A stretch of 64,000 nt of DNA from a virus: IMG/VR virus record IMGVR_UViG_3300042311_001316, positions 32,046 to 96,045 of that record, one strand, 5' to 3'. The notes under the pieces were generated by a model. The model searched no databases and had not been told where the DNA came from. It saw nothing but the letters and a program-made list of their open reading frames with translations. The translations under genes and the position numbers were made by a program. This document shows, one piece after another, positions 41,553-48,729 of this stretch (positions within the stretch are counted from its first letter, which is position 1; the number at the start of each line of letters is the position of its first letter).

Positions 41553-43190
41553 ATGACTACTAAAAATTTTGGTTTAATTGGTGTAGGTTCTACACTTCAA
41601 CTTGGGAAAAATGGCGGTGTTTTTGATTTTAACACTGGCAAATTACGTGCTAGAAATGCTGCCAATTCAGCATTTATTAATTTTCAAGCAGCAAGTCCAG
41701 TAGCAAATGATGATGTAGCAACTAAACAATATGTTGATGGCTTAGTTGCAGGTGGCGTAAGATATCGTGGTACAGTTGATGCAAGTGCAGCCAACCCTGC
41801 TGCTGCTGGTGTTATTGGTATTCCCGCAAATGGCGATCAATATAAAGCAACAACAGCCGGTAATACTGCATTTGGTTTTCAATTAAATGTTGGTGATTTT
41901 GTCATTTATAATGGTACAATTTGGGATAAAATCGATGCAACTGATCCAAGTATAACTGGTACGTCAAATCGTATTACTGTAACTGCAACTGGTGATACAT
42001 CTTATCAAGTTGATATTGCTTCAACTTATGTTGGTCAAACTTCTATTACTACATTGGGTACAATTACAACTGGTACTTGGAATGGTACAGTAATTGGAAC
42101 AACTTATGGTGGTACTGGATTAGGGTCATTAGGTACAGCCAATCAACAATTACGTGTTAATGCTGGCGGAACTGCTTTAGAATATTTTACACCTACTGCA
42201 ATTGATTCAACAAGAATTACAAACTTAGGTGGCACAACTTTTGTTGATACAGATGAGGTTGCTAATACTGTTGTAGCAAACGTAAATGGTGATCGTGTAT
42301 TTGAAATTAAAAATACTGGCGGAACTGCTGATAGCATTTTTGAAATTGAAGCTGGAACCGCTGGTGAAATTTCTATTAATGTTACTTCTGGTACTGCAAC
42401 TGATAGTGATCTTCGTTTAAATCCGCTTGGTAATGGTCGTGTTATTGTTGGTGGAACAGGCGCAGCAGTAGTTCAAGCTAATACAGATGAAGATTTGCAA
42501 TTATTTGCTGGTGATGGCGTAAATGGTGGCGATTTAGTTCTTAAAGCTGGTAATGGTTCTACAACTTCAGGCACAATTCGTTTCTTAGATAATTCAGCTT
42601 CAGAAAATCTTATTTTTGAAGTTGGTGCTGGTAATGCTGCAACCAATCTTGAATTAACTTCAAGTGCAACTGGTGTAACATTGTCTGCAAAAGGTTCAGC
42701 AACTAATATCGATTTAATTCTTGGTTCAAAAACCCCAGGTAATAACGTTGGTTTAGTAAAAGCTGTTGCTGGTTATGATGCTGCTTTAACAACCAATTAT
42801 GCAACTGATTCTAATGAAACTTTTGTAACATTAGGTACAGTAAAAGCTAAATTAGCTGAAGTTGCTGCTGGTGTTGATCCAGAAGTTCGTCGTGGTTCAT
42901 TTACAACAACTGCTTCAACCAATATTGGTACAGTATTACCAACTGTTGCATATATCGGTCGTGCAATTGTAAGAGTTACAAGTGCTTATACAAGTGGTGG
43001 CACATTTACATTAAAAGCTGGTGCGACTACAATTGCCGGTGATTCTGATGTTGATTTACAAGCAACTGGTACTTATTTGATTGACATTTATGATGGTGCA
43101 AATTATGGGGCAACACAACTTGCAGTTGAAATTGGTGGTTCACCTGCTGCTGGTGCTGCAATAATTTCGGTTGAATATAAAATTGCTTAA
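41553..43190 (+). CDS. Repetitive tail-fibre protein 3
   Basis: 545 residues. DDVATKQYVDGLVAGGVRYRG near residue 55 is the common fibre-shaft start; YGGTGLGSLGTANQQLRVNAGGTALEYF resembles one unit of the QVLTV repeats in the first fibre gene. FEIKNTGGTADSIFEIEAGTAGEISINV and GLVKAVAGYDAALT follow, and the last 110 residues (RRGSFTTTASTNIGTVLPTVAYIGRAIV) look globular. Followed by a strong terminator. Confidence 0.7.
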   Translation: MTTKNFGLIGVGSTLQLGKNGGVFDFNTGKLRARNAANSAFINFQAASPVANDDVATKQYVDGLVAGGVRYRGTVDASAANPAAAGVIGIPANGDQYKATTAGNTAFGFQLNVGDFVIYNGTIWDKIDATDPSITGTSNRITVTATGDTSYQVDIASTYVGQTSITTLGTITTGTWNGTVIGTTYGGTGLGSLGTANQQLRVNAGGTALEYFTPTAIDSTRITNLGGTTFVDTDEVANTVVANVNGDRVFEIKNTGGTADSIFEIEAGTAGEISINVTSGTATDSDLRLNPLGNGRVIVGGTGAAVVQANTDEDLQLFAGDGVNGGDLVLKAGNGSTTSGTIRFLDNSASENLIFEVGAGNAATNLELTSSATGVTLSAKGSATNIDLILGSKTPGNNVGLVKAVAGYDAALTTNYATDSNETFVTLGTVKAKLAEVAAGVDPEVRRGSFTTTASTNIGTVLPTVAYIGRAIVRVTSAYTSGGTFTLKAGATTIAGDSDVDLQATGTYLIDIYDGANYGATQLAVEIGGSPAAGAAIISVEYKIA

Positions 43191-43208
43191 TAATTAAAAT
43201 ATTAAAAT

Positions 43209-43240
43209 AAAAAGGGGGAGAAATAATTCTCCCCCTTTTT
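43209..43240. terminator. Bidirectional rho-independent terminator
   Basis: AAAAAGGGGGAGAA and complementary arm with T-runs on both strands; ends the fibre operon and the leftward short transcript from 43329. Confidence 0.8.
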
Positions 43241-43322
43241 TGTTCTGATAAAAGAAACTAAACTCAGAACTAACTTGCTTTTTTTAATCTACTGTACAAT
43301 CAGGAGTGATAGGTTTCTTTAT
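43241..43322 (-). ncRNA. Candidate small structured RNA 1
   Basis: A strong leftward promoter (43329-43357) is followed by about 80 bases with no ATG, containing a perfect seven-base hairpin (GTTCTGA...TCAGAAC, plus-strand positions about 43244-43273), and then the terminator at 43209-43240. Expected transcript about 110-120 nt. The unit is complete and lacks any ORF. Confidence 0.5.
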
Positions 43323-43328
43323 ATTCTA

Positions 43329-43357
43329 AATATATCTTTTATTGATCGAATTGTCAA
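43329..43357 (-). promoter_or_regulatory. Sigma70-type promoter for the small RNA candidate
   Basis: Minus strand TTGACA, 17-base spacer, TATATT. It sits just inside the stop end of the membrane-protein gene 43367..43705. Confidence 0.65.
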
Positions 43358-43366
43358 TCTTTATTT

Positions 43367-43705
43367 TTATTCTTTTGAAATATTTTCTACATTATATTCC
43401 ATAAAATCGCTTAGAACAAAAAACAGATATACTAAAGCAGGAGCGCCGTTAAACAATAAAATCGCAAATAAAACAATAATATTTAGTTTACCACCAGAAG
43501 TATTAAGAAAGTAATCAGCAAGTGATTTGGAATTAAAAACTTTTTGTCCATACGTATTATACATTTTTTTCATATTATGCAATGAGTAAAATAGATAAGC
43601 AAAAATAAGAAAAACAATTGCAAAATAAATAATCGAACCTGTTGTAATAGCCAAAGTTGAATTTACAATTACATCTTGTGATGGGAAAAAAGTAGTAGTA
43701 GGCAT
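43367..43705 (-). CDS. Small membrane protein
   Basis: 112 residues from the ATG at 43705 with GGAGAAATCAAT upstream; a frame extending to 43780 passes through the promoter. Two transmembrane helices (SIIYFAIVFLIFAYLFYSL and IIVLFAILLFNGAPALVYLFFVL) flank a charged loop (KKMYNTYGQKVFNSKSLADYFLN). Possible holin or host-membrane effector, no specific support. Confidence 0.65.
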   Translation of the reverse strand: MPTTTFFPSQDVIVNSTLAITTGSIIYFAIVFLIFAYLFYSLHNMKKMYNTYGQKVFNSKSLADYFLNTSGGKLNIIVLFAILLFNGAPALVYLFFVLSDFMEYNVENISKE

Positions 43706-43751
43706 ATTGATTTCTCCTTGTGTTTGGCGATATTGCCGTGTTGATAAAATG

Positions 43752-43780
43752 ATATTAGTATATTTGTTATTAGTTGTCAA
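43752..43780 (-). promoter_or_regulatory. Sigma70-type promoter
   Basis: Minus strand TTGACA, 17-base spacer, TAATAT, then a leader containing GGCAATATCGCC (small hairpin) and AAGGAG before the 43705 start. Confidence 0.75.
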
Positions 43781-43798
43781 TACCTTTTTTATTATTGT

Positions 43799-44092
43799 TT
43801 AAGAAAAAATAATAAAAACCATACCGACACCAATCATAAAAATAGGTCGAAAATAGGCCATAAATTTGAAAAATTTTTTATTTATTTGTCCTTCTTTTCC
43901 GGTAAGTTTTAAAATTAAAGCATCATTTGCTTTAATCCAAGCATCCCAATTAACTTGTGTCGTTTTTAGGTCAATGTCCGCAAACCCAAGAGGAATAGTA
44001 ATTGTTTTACCATTTAAAACATAGATAAACAATCGGCGTCCATAAACAAGCATTAAAAATACACCAAAAATTTGCAATGCATACGTAATCAT
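43799..44092 (-). CDS. Small membrane protein
   Basis: 97 residues: N-terminal helix YALQIFGVFLMLVYGRRLFIYVL, a soluble middle (DLKTTQVNWDAWIKANDALILKLTGKEGQINKK) and C-terminal helix FRPIFMIGVGMVFIIFS. AAGGAGAAATCAA precedes the ATG. Own promoter at 44140-44168. Confidence 0.65.
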   Translation of the reverse strand: MITYALQIFGVFLMLVYGRRLFIYVLNGKTITIPLGFADIDLKTTQVNWDAWIKANDALILKLTGKEGQINKKFFKFMAYFRPIFMIGVGMVFIIFS

Positions 44093-44139
44093 TTGATTTC
44101 TCCTTGGTTGTGTTTTGACGTTTCCGTCTTGATGTACCG

Positions 44140-44168
44140 ATAATAGAAAATTTTCTGGTTTGTGTCAA
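44140..44168 (-). promoter_or_regulatory. Sigma70-type promoter with leader hairpin
   Basis: Minus strand TTGACA, 17-base spacer, TATTAT. The leader carries GACGGAAACGTC (GACG stem, GAAA tetraloop) followed by AAGGAG. The promoter at 46894 has the same leader hairpin. Confidence 0.8.
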
Positions 44169-44198
44169 GCATATTTTTTGAAAATGTTTTGAAAAATT

Positions 44199-44224
44199 AA
44201 AAGGCGGGAAATTTCCCGCCTTTT
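44199..44224 (-). terminator. Rho-independent terminator
   Basis: AAAAGGCGGGAAA and complementary arm, unusually GC-rich for this genome. Ends the transcript from the promoter at 44352-44380. Nearly the same hairpin is used at 46158. Confidence 0.8.
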
Positions 44225-44345
44225 ATGATAATGTTTTGTTTTCCTCACCATGAAACGCATTAACTTAACAAAGGAACAAAACTTGGTATGCTTGGTTTTA
44301 TCACGAAACCCCTGGAGGTAGTTAAGTTTTTACTACGTGCGCCAT
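44225..44345 (-). ncRNA. Candidate small RNA 2
   Basis: Between a TTGACA-17-TAATAT promoter and the terminator there is about 120 bp with no ORF longer than seven codons (an ATG GCG CAC opening a heptapeptide). On the transcribed strand it contains CTACCTCCAGGGGTTTCGTG, a locally GC-rich stretch unlike the surrounding AT-rich sequence. Expected size about 150 nt including the terminator. Confidence 0.5.
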
Positions 44346-44351
44346 AATTGA

Positions 44352-44380
44352 ATATTATTATTTTTAATGGTAGTTGTCAA
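44352..44380 (-). promoter_or_regulatory. Sigma70-type promoter for small RNA 2
   Basis: Minus strand TTGACA, 17-base spacer, TAATAT: one of the best matches in the window, with no coding gene downstream. Confidence 0.75.
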
Positions 44381-44391
44381 GAAGTTTTATT

Positions 44392-44562
44392 TTAAAGTTT
44401 AAAATATTCTGATTTAAATTCATAAGAATTAATTTGTTTCATACGAGCAAAAATTCTTGCTAAACTTTTTATAGAATATTCTTTTTGACAAACACCAGCA
44501 AACATCCAAGAAGAATTTTCTGGTTTTATGTAAACTTCATAACAATAAGAATTTTTATTCAT
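44392..44562 (-). CDS. 56-residue hypothetical protein
   Basis: ATG at 44562 gives MNKNSYCYEVYIKPENSSWM, then FAGVCQKEYSIKSLARIFARMKQINSYEFKSEYFKL. A clean frame between ClpP's terminator and the next promoter; strand-helix pattern. No family recognised, and no strong ribosome-binding site. Confidence 0.5.
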   Translation of the reverse strand: MNKNSYCYEVYIKPENSSWMFAGVCQKEYSIKSLARIFARMKQINSYEFKSEYFKL

Positions 44563-44584
44563 AGTTTATTTATTTTGAATTTTA

Positions 44585-44608
44585 TAAGAAGAGAATTAAT
44601 TCTCTTCT
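44585..44608 (-). terminator. Rho-independent terminator after clpP
   Basis: Perfect 12-base arms AAGAAGAGAATT and complement, 15 bp after the clpP stop on the minus strand. Confidence 0.7.
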
Positions 44609-44623
44609 TATTAAAAATTGCTA

Positions 44624-45232
44624 TTATCGAAGAGCGGGTGTAATTTGGTCAATTAAACCAATTTCAAGTGCCTGTTCTGGCGTCATCCAATAATCATGGC
44701 GCATTGTTTCTTTAAAATAATTATAATCTTTGCCTTTAAATCCACAATGTTTAACATATTTTTGTGTAAGAAGATCGTTTAAACGTCGCATTTCTTCAAG
44801 ATTAATTTCCATATCATTTAATTTGCCGCCGCCCCCGCCATGTTGTGCAATTTGATGAATCATTATAGTTGAATTGGGAAGTGCGTATCTGTGATTTGGC
44901 TCCCCGGACATAAGCAGGAACGATCCCATGCTGGCACACAAAGATACGCCATAGGTATAAATTGGGCTTTTGCTGGCTAAAATACAGTCGTATAATCCCA
45001 GGCCCGCCAGAACTGAGCCGCCTTGAGAATTAATATAAAAATGAATAGGTTTTGTATCATTTTCATAGTTTAAATAAAAAATTTGTGCAATCAAAGATGA
45101 TACAGCCTGATCTGTTACTTGTCCATTTAAAAAAATAGTGCGATTACGTAATAACATTGAAAAAATATCCATAGCTCGCTCTCCGCGAGAATCGCTTTCA
45201 ATTACCATAGGTACTAAACTATTCACATTCAT
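44624..45232 (-). CDS. clpP: ClpP-like serine protease
   Basis: 202 residues, normal ClpP length. Catalytic triad visible: Ser101 in LCASMGSFLL, His126 in IMIHQ, Asp180 in MRHDYWMTPEQALEIGLID. IHFYINSQGGSVLAGLGLYD is the substrate-binding glycine-rich region. A His-Gly-rich insert (QHGGGGGKLNDMEINLEE) lies at the handle. ClpP needs an unfoldase partner; no clear ClpX/ClpA is in this window, so it may borrow the host's, or process virion proteins as a prohead protease substitute (inference). Confidence 0.9.
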   Translation of the reverse strand: MNVNSLVPMVIESDSRGERAMDIFSMLLRNRTIFLNGQVTDQAVSSLIAQIFYLNYENDTKPIHFYINSQGGSVLAGLGLYDCILASKSPIYTYGVSLCASMGSFLLMSGEPNHRYALPNSTIMIHQIAQHGGGGGKLNDMEINLEEMRRLNDLLTQKYVKHCGFKGKDYNYFKETMRHDYWMTPEQALEIGLIDQITPALR

Positions 45233-45246
45233 TTATTTTGTTTCTC

Positions 45247-45540
45247 CTAAATATAAATTTTACTTTGTAATAATAACATAACTTCATCGGTTGAATCTTC
45301 CAACCAGATATAAACTTTTTCATTCCATCGTTGACAATGAAACTTTCCTTTACATTTATTGTCTAAATGTTTTTTAATTAAATTATCTAAAATATATTCT
45401 GATTGATAATCTCCTTGATAATCTATACTAATAAAATAATAATTATTTTTTACATTATCATTAAATGCTTGAAATTTGGTTTCTTCAAATGCTTGAATAG
45501 GTAATTCAATTTTTCTCAATCTATTTGCAGATTTAATCAT
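45247..45540 (-). CDS. Hypothetical protein
   Basis: 97 residues: LRKIELPIQAFEETKFQAFNDN, YYFISIDYQGDYQSEYILDNLIKKHLDNKCKGKFHCQRWNEKVYIWLEDSTDEVMLLLQSK. The ending again has the strand plus DEVMLLL helix seen elsewhere. It overlaps the Nudix gene by 8 bp and sits 14 bp before clpP. Confidence 0.6.
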   Translation of the reverse strand: MIKSANRLRKIELPIQAFEETKFQAFNDNVKNNYYFISIDYQGDYQSEYILDNLIKKHLDNKCKGKFHCQRWNEKVYIWLEDSTDEVMLLLQSKIYI

Positions 45541-46102
45541 CTAAACTCCCATTAAAAATTTTCATAATTCCAATGCTTGCAGTTGGCGCATTAAAAGTTT
45601 TACCAATCATACCAATTACATCATTTACATTGAAAATGCAAATTTCAATATCTTCATTTTCTTCAACCAAACCTTTGAATTTTGCGGTAGGCAATTGATT
45701 AATTTCAGCAACCAACAAATGTACCTTTTCAGAACATGCTCCTGCGCTTGGATAATAATAACCCAAGTTATGCATTTTTACAACATGTTCTTTTTTAATG
45801 TCAACTTCTTCGTCAAGTTCATTATATGCAGTTTGTAAAACATCATCGTTTTCAACAACGCCAGCAGGTGCATCAAGAACAAGCCCGTTGCCATGCGAAA
45901 ATTCAATTGGCACACGCATTTGTTTAACCAAAACGATTTGATTTGTTTCTTTATGCCAAGGCACAATAACAACTGCATCTTTACGCACGATAACTTCTCG
46001 TGTATATTGTAAAGTTGTTTTATTATCCAATGATTGATGCTTTACATCGACTTTGAAAATTTTAAGAAAACCATTGTAAATTTTTTCTGCATTGATTTCC
46101 AT
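45533..46102 (-). CDS. Nudix hydrolase (ADP-ribose pyrophosphatase-like)
   Basis: 189 residues. APAGVVENDDVLQTAYNELDEEVD is a Nudix box with one loop residue fewer and the Arg replaced by Asn, but with the catalytic ExxEE retained. VVIVPWHKETNQIVLVKQMRVPIE and YYYPSAGACSEKVHLLVAEI are typical of the NudF/ADP-ribose subgroup. Likely hydrolyses ADP-ribose or a related nucleotide; it may connect with the NAD synthetase gene in NAD turnover. Confidence 0.75.
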   Translation of the reverse strand: MEINAEKIYNGFLKIFKVDVKHQSLDNKTTLQYTREVIVRKDAVVIVPWHKETNQIVLVKQMRVPIEFSHGNGLVLDAPAGVVENDDVLQTAYNELDEEVDIKKEHVVKMHNLGYYYPSAGACSEKVHLLVAEINQLPTAKFKGLVEENEDIEICIFNVNDVIGMIGKTFNAPTASIGIMKIFNGSLDD

Positions 46103-46125
46103 GATTTTCTCCTTGTTAGATTTTG

Positions 46126-46154
46126 AGAATATCTTATGAATGATTTTTTGTCAA
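46126..46154 (-). promoter_or_regulatory. Sigma70-type promoter
   Basis: Minus strand TTGACA, 17-base spacer, TATTCT, then AAGGAG before the Nudix start. It follows directly after the terminator at 46158. Confidence 0.7.
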
Positions 46155-46157
46155 TAG

Positions 46158-46184
46158 AAAAAGGCGGGAAATTTCCCGCCTTTT
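46158..46184 (-). terminator. Rho-independent terminator
   Basis: AAAAAGGCGGGAAA and complement with flanking T-runs; ends family copy 10. Half of the same hairpin (TCCCGCCTTTT) remains at 46503-46520 downstream of copy 11, a trace of tandem duplication. Confidence 0.8.
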
Positions 46185-46493
46185 TTATCCCCAACGTTCA
46201 ATCATTTCTTTCTTAAAAGTTTCATCTTGATTAGGATGGTCTTTTAACCAATCTTGAATATTTTCATAAAGTTTATCATTTAACCTAAAAGAATAACTTC
46301 CATCAGGCCAAATTCTTGCAGGTCCAGTTAATCGATGAAATTGCCAACCTTTTTTGCACCAAAGCTTTTCGCCTGTTTCTAAATTTTCATAAGCAGGAAT
46401 TTCTTCATCTGGTGAAGAAATATCCAGCCAAGGAATGTCATCTTCATTATCAGTTGTGTATTTTTTACCATCAACGTAATAAATATAATTCAT
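46185..46493 (-). CDS. HRLTGPA-family protein, copy 10 (KKEMIERWG tail)
   Basis: 102 residues. Core FHRLTGPARIWPDGSYSFRLND and a third tail type, HPNQDETFKKEMIERWG. The last 70 bases and the upstream leader are nearly identical to copy 11, so the pair is a recent tandem duplicate. Confidence 0.8.
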   Translation of the reverse strand: MNYIYYVDGKKYTTDNEDDIPWLDISSPDEEIPAYENLETGEKLWCKKGWQFHRLTGPARIWPDGSYSFRLNDKLYENIQDWLKDHPNQDETFKKEMIERWG

Positions 46494-46536
46494 AATTCAT
46501 TCTCCTTTGTTCGGTTGCGTCATTCCCGCCTTTTGT

Positions 46537-46845
46537 TTATCCCCAACGTTCAATCATTTCTTTCTTAAAAGTTTCATCTTGATTAGGATGGTCTTTTAAC
46601 CAATCATGGATGTTTTGGTATTTTTTATCATTTAAATAAAAATCATAACTTCCATCGGGCCAAATAATAGCTGGTCCAGTTAATCGATGCCAAATTCTAC
46701 CTTTTTCAGTCCAAATTTTTTCACCTGATTCTAAATCTTCATAAGCAGGTGTATTTTCGTCTGGTGATGAAATTTTATCAAACGGAATTTTATAACCTTC
46801 TTTTGTTTTGTATTTTTTACCATCAACGTAATAAATATAATTCAT
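46537..46845 (-). CDS. HRLTGPA-family protein, copy 11 (KKEMIERWG tail)
   Basis: 102 residues, first of the tandem pair and directly behind the promoter at 46894. Differs from copy 10 in the N-terminal half (TKEGYKIPFDKISSPDENTPAYEDLESGEKIWTEKGRIWHRLTG, with WT in place of WC) but has the same tail. Confidence 0.8.
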   Translation of the reverse strand: MNYIYYVDGKKYKTKEGYKIPFDKISSPDENTPAYEDLESGEKIWTEKGRIWHRLTGPAIIWPDGSYDFYLNDKKYQNIHDWLKDHPNQDETFKKEMIERWG

Positions 46846-46893
46846 AATTCATTCTCCTTTGTTCGGTTGCGACGTTTCCGTCTTGATAAATTG

Positions 46894-46922
46894 ATAATAG
46901 AAAATTTTTCGTTTTCTGTCAA
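46894..46922 (-). promoter_or_regulatory. Sigma70-type promoter with leader hairpin
   Basis: Minus strand TTGACA, 17-base spacer, TATTAT, leader hairpin GACGGAAACGTC and AAGGAG. From the spacer's end to the hairpin it is almost the same sequence as the promoter at 44140. Confidence 0.8.
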
Positions 46923-46940
46923 GTGATTTTTTAAATTTAA

Positions 46941-47036
46941 TTTTTGTTAAGTTGTAGTTGTAGAAACTCATTCAAAAAACCTATATTTTCTGCGGCTCTT
47001 CGTGAATAGAAAATTTATTGATATAATCAAATTATA
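46941..47036 (-). repeat. Intergenic element R1, copy 3
   Basis: Matches copies 1 and 2 in the TTTTCTGCGGCTCTTCGTGA and ATAGAAAATTTATTGA blocks (plus strand) and in AGTT-N5-AACT, here with GTTGTAG in place of GTTGCAG. Downstream end of cassette 3. Confidence 0.65.
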
Positions 47037-47053
47037 GGTATTGGATACGTATT

Positions 47054-47425
47054 TTAGTTATTAATTTCTGATATTTCAAAATAGTTTTTATTTTTTAAAT
47101 TAAAATAATCTTTATAAACTCCCTTAACTATTTCATAAATTAATTTTGTTAATCGATAGGTTTCTTTATTAGAGATAAATTTATCATTTACAATTAATAA
47201 ATGTTCGTTCTTTTGAAAAACATGTTCGATTGCAATAGTTAATTTTAAATTTTTATCGATAAATTTATTATTAGATAAATCAACTAAGTAAACAGTAAAA
47301 TCTTTAATATAAATTGATGATATTATTTTTTTATTATTTTGCATACAATTTTGATTTATTTCAGCAATTAATTTTTTAATTTTAGAAAAATAATATTTTA
47401 TTAATAATCGATAAATTATGACCAT
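47054..47425 (-). CDS. Hypothetical protein
   Basis: 123 residues; MVIIYRLLIKYYFSKIKKLIAEINQN then SSIYIKDFTVYLVDLSNNKFIDKNLKLTIAIEHVFQ and a Lys/Tyr-rich helix. Its start overlaps the end of family copy 12 by 10 bp. It is the only non-family gene inside an R1/R2 cassette. No domain recognised. Confidence 0.55.
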   Translation of the reverse strand: MVIIYRLLIKYYFSKIKKLIAEINQNCMQNNKKIISSIYIKDFTVYLVDLSNNKFIDKNLKLTIAIEHVFQKNEHLLIVNDKFISNKETYRLTKLIYEIVKGVYKDYFNLKNKNYFEISEINN

Positions 47426-47724
47426 TTTAGTAACATTTCAATTTGAAAGGTATTATCTTGATTTGGATGAAATGATAACCAATATTTAATATCATTATAA
47501 TAACAAACGGAGTTTAAATAAAAATATTTTTTACCATCAGGAAAAATTTCTGCGGGTCCAGTTAATCGATGATAAGCTCTTAATTTTTTACACCAAATTT
47601 TTTCACCTGTTAAAGTATCTTCATACGCAGGTATTTGTTCATTTGGTGAAGAAATATAATCCCAAGGTACTTTTTTCTTTTTTGATTTTATAATTTTTTT
47701 ACCATCAATATAATAAATTTCCAT
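47416..47724 (-). CDS. HRLTGPA-family protein, copy 12 (short tail)
   Basis: 102 residues (MEIYYIDGKKIIKSKKKKVPWDYISSP). Core YHRLTGPAEIFPDGKKYFYLN; the usual WLKDHPN is WLSFHPN; tail QIEMLLKWS. Preceded by R2 copy 3. Confidence 0.8.
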   Translation of the reverse strand: MEIYYIDGKKIIKSKKKKVPWDYISSPNEQIPAYEDTLTGEKIWCKKLRAYHRLTGPAEIFPDGKKYFYLNSVCYYNDIKYWLSFHPNQDNTFQIEMLLKWS

Positions 47725-47841
47725 TTATCATTCTTTCAAATAGCGGTTTAATCGCGTTTAGAGGCACATTGCAGAGGTTTTAGATTGATTTAGGTAATTT
47801 GGATAACCAATTAAGACAATAGGCTTTAAATCGCTTTAAAA
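47725..47841 (-). repeat. Intergenic element R2, copy 3
   Basis: 117 bp between long copy 13 and short copy 12; transcribed strand begins TTTTAAAGCGATTTAAAGCC and ends AAACCGCTATTTGAAAGAA. Contains CTCTGCAATGTGCCTCTAA, one base different from copy 1. Confidence 0.75.
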
Positions 47842-48174
47842 CTAATTTTGTAAAAACCATAAAATTCTATCGGCTTCATTCATACCTAATGTATCAAAAT
47901 AAAGATCGGGATTTGGATGATCTTTAAGCCAATCATTTACATTTTCATATTTTTTTCCATTTAAATAAAATTCTTTAAATACATCAGAACAAATCCTGGC
48001 AGGACCAGTTAAACGATGTAAAACTTTATCTATTTGATACCAAAGTTTATATCCAGTTTCTAAGTTTTGACAAGCAGGCGTATTTTCATCTGGTGACGAA
48101 ATATAATACTGAGGTATTTCTTTATAATTATAAGTTTTAAATTTTTCACCATCTATATAATAAATATATTTCAT
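47842..48174 (-). CDS. HRLTGPA-family protein, copy 13 (long tail)
   Basis: 110 residues. KLWYQIDKVLHRLTGPARICSDVFKEFYLNG (WY in place of WC); tail HPNPDLYFDTLGMNEADRILWFLQN. First gene of cassette 3; 4-bp overlap with the gene before. Confidence 0.8.
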   Translation of the reverse strand: MKYIYYIDGEKFKTYNYKEIPQYYISSPDENTPACQNLETGYKLWYQIDKVLHRLTGPARICSDVFKEFYLNGKKYENVNDWLKDHPNPDLYFDTLGMNEADRILWFLQN

Positions 48175-48377
48175 TTTATTTTTCCATTATAAATTAAATT
48201 TACCATTTCAATTAATGAATACTTAGTAACTTTAGTATCAGTTAAAAATATACCAATATCGTTAATAGTTATACTAGATGTTTTTAATAAAATATAATTT
48301 TCATTATTACTGTATAACATACGGCAAGTTCCAATTAATTCTATTAGTAATTTTGTTTGTAATTTTATTTTATTCAT
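48171..48377 (-). CDS. Hypothetical small protein
   Basis: 68 residues from the ATG at 48377 (MNKIKLQTKLLIELIGTCRM). LLKTSSITINDIGIFLTDTKVTKYSLIEMVNLIYNGKIK follows. Start overlaps the previous stop within GATGAATAA. No domain recognised. Confidence 0.5.
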   Translation of the reverse strand: MNKIKLQTKLLIELIGTCRMLYSNNENYILLKTSSITINDIGIFLTDTKVTKYSLIEMVNLIYNGKIK

Positions 48378-48555
48378 CAATTAAATCATTTATTGTTTTT
48401 ACAAAAGATTCGTATTTTTGTTTTGAAACAATCAAGCCAAAAAAATTATTATATTTTTTTCTTATTTCTATTTGTAATTCAAATCTTAATTGATCACCAA
48501 TTGTATCATAAAAATTATCATATAATATTTTATTGGGTAAAAATTTTTCATACAT
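48370..48555 (-). CDS. Hypothetical small protein
   Basis: 61 residues, MYEKFLPNKILYDNFYDTIGDQLRFELQIEIRKKYNNFFGLIV then SKQKYESFVKTINDLIDE. Preceded by AAGGAAAATTT. Divergent from gp32. Function unknown. Confidence 0.55.
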   Translation of the reverse strand: MYEKFLPNKILYDNFYDTIGDQLRFELQIEIRKKYNNFFGLIVSKQKYESFVKTINDLIDE

Positions 48556-48613
48556 TTTTATAAAATTTTCCTTTATTTTTAATTTTAATTTTGAAAAAAG
48601 AGAACAAAAGCGG

Positions 48614-48729
48614 TATAAATATATTTGTAAGCGCGAAAGTTCTTACAATGTACAAATTAGCAAAGTTTAATAGAACAAATTTTACAAGCAAAGTACAAAT
48701 AACTTACAAATTATAGGACAAATAAAAAA
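48614..48729 (+). promoter_or_regulatory. gp32 leader with TATAAATA and A-rich repeats
   Basis: An exact T4 late-promoter core, TATAAATA, lies at 48614-48621, followed by a GTAAG...CTTAC hairpin and a G-poor, A-rich leader holding four or more TACAAAT/ACAAAT repeats up to the ATG. T4 gp32 represses its own mRNA by binding a leader pseudoknot next to unstructured AU-rich sequence, so this leader is a likely autogenous operator (inference). No ribosome-binding site stronger than AGGACAAAT is seen. Confidence 0.55.

Noticed and set aside
37361-43190. Tail-fibre genes as an adhesin or bacterial surface protein
   Set aside because: The ATKQYVDG and QVLTV repeat style, absence of a signal peptide and phage context fit fibres better.
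43367-43780. Long start (137 residues) for the membrane protein
   Set aside because: The added N-terminus is coded across the TTGACA/TAATAT promoter; the ATG at 43705 has GGAG.
48278-48493. Rightward 71-codon frame over 48278-48493
   Set aside because: It is antisense to two coupled leftward genes, low in charged residues, and lacks a ribosome-binding site.
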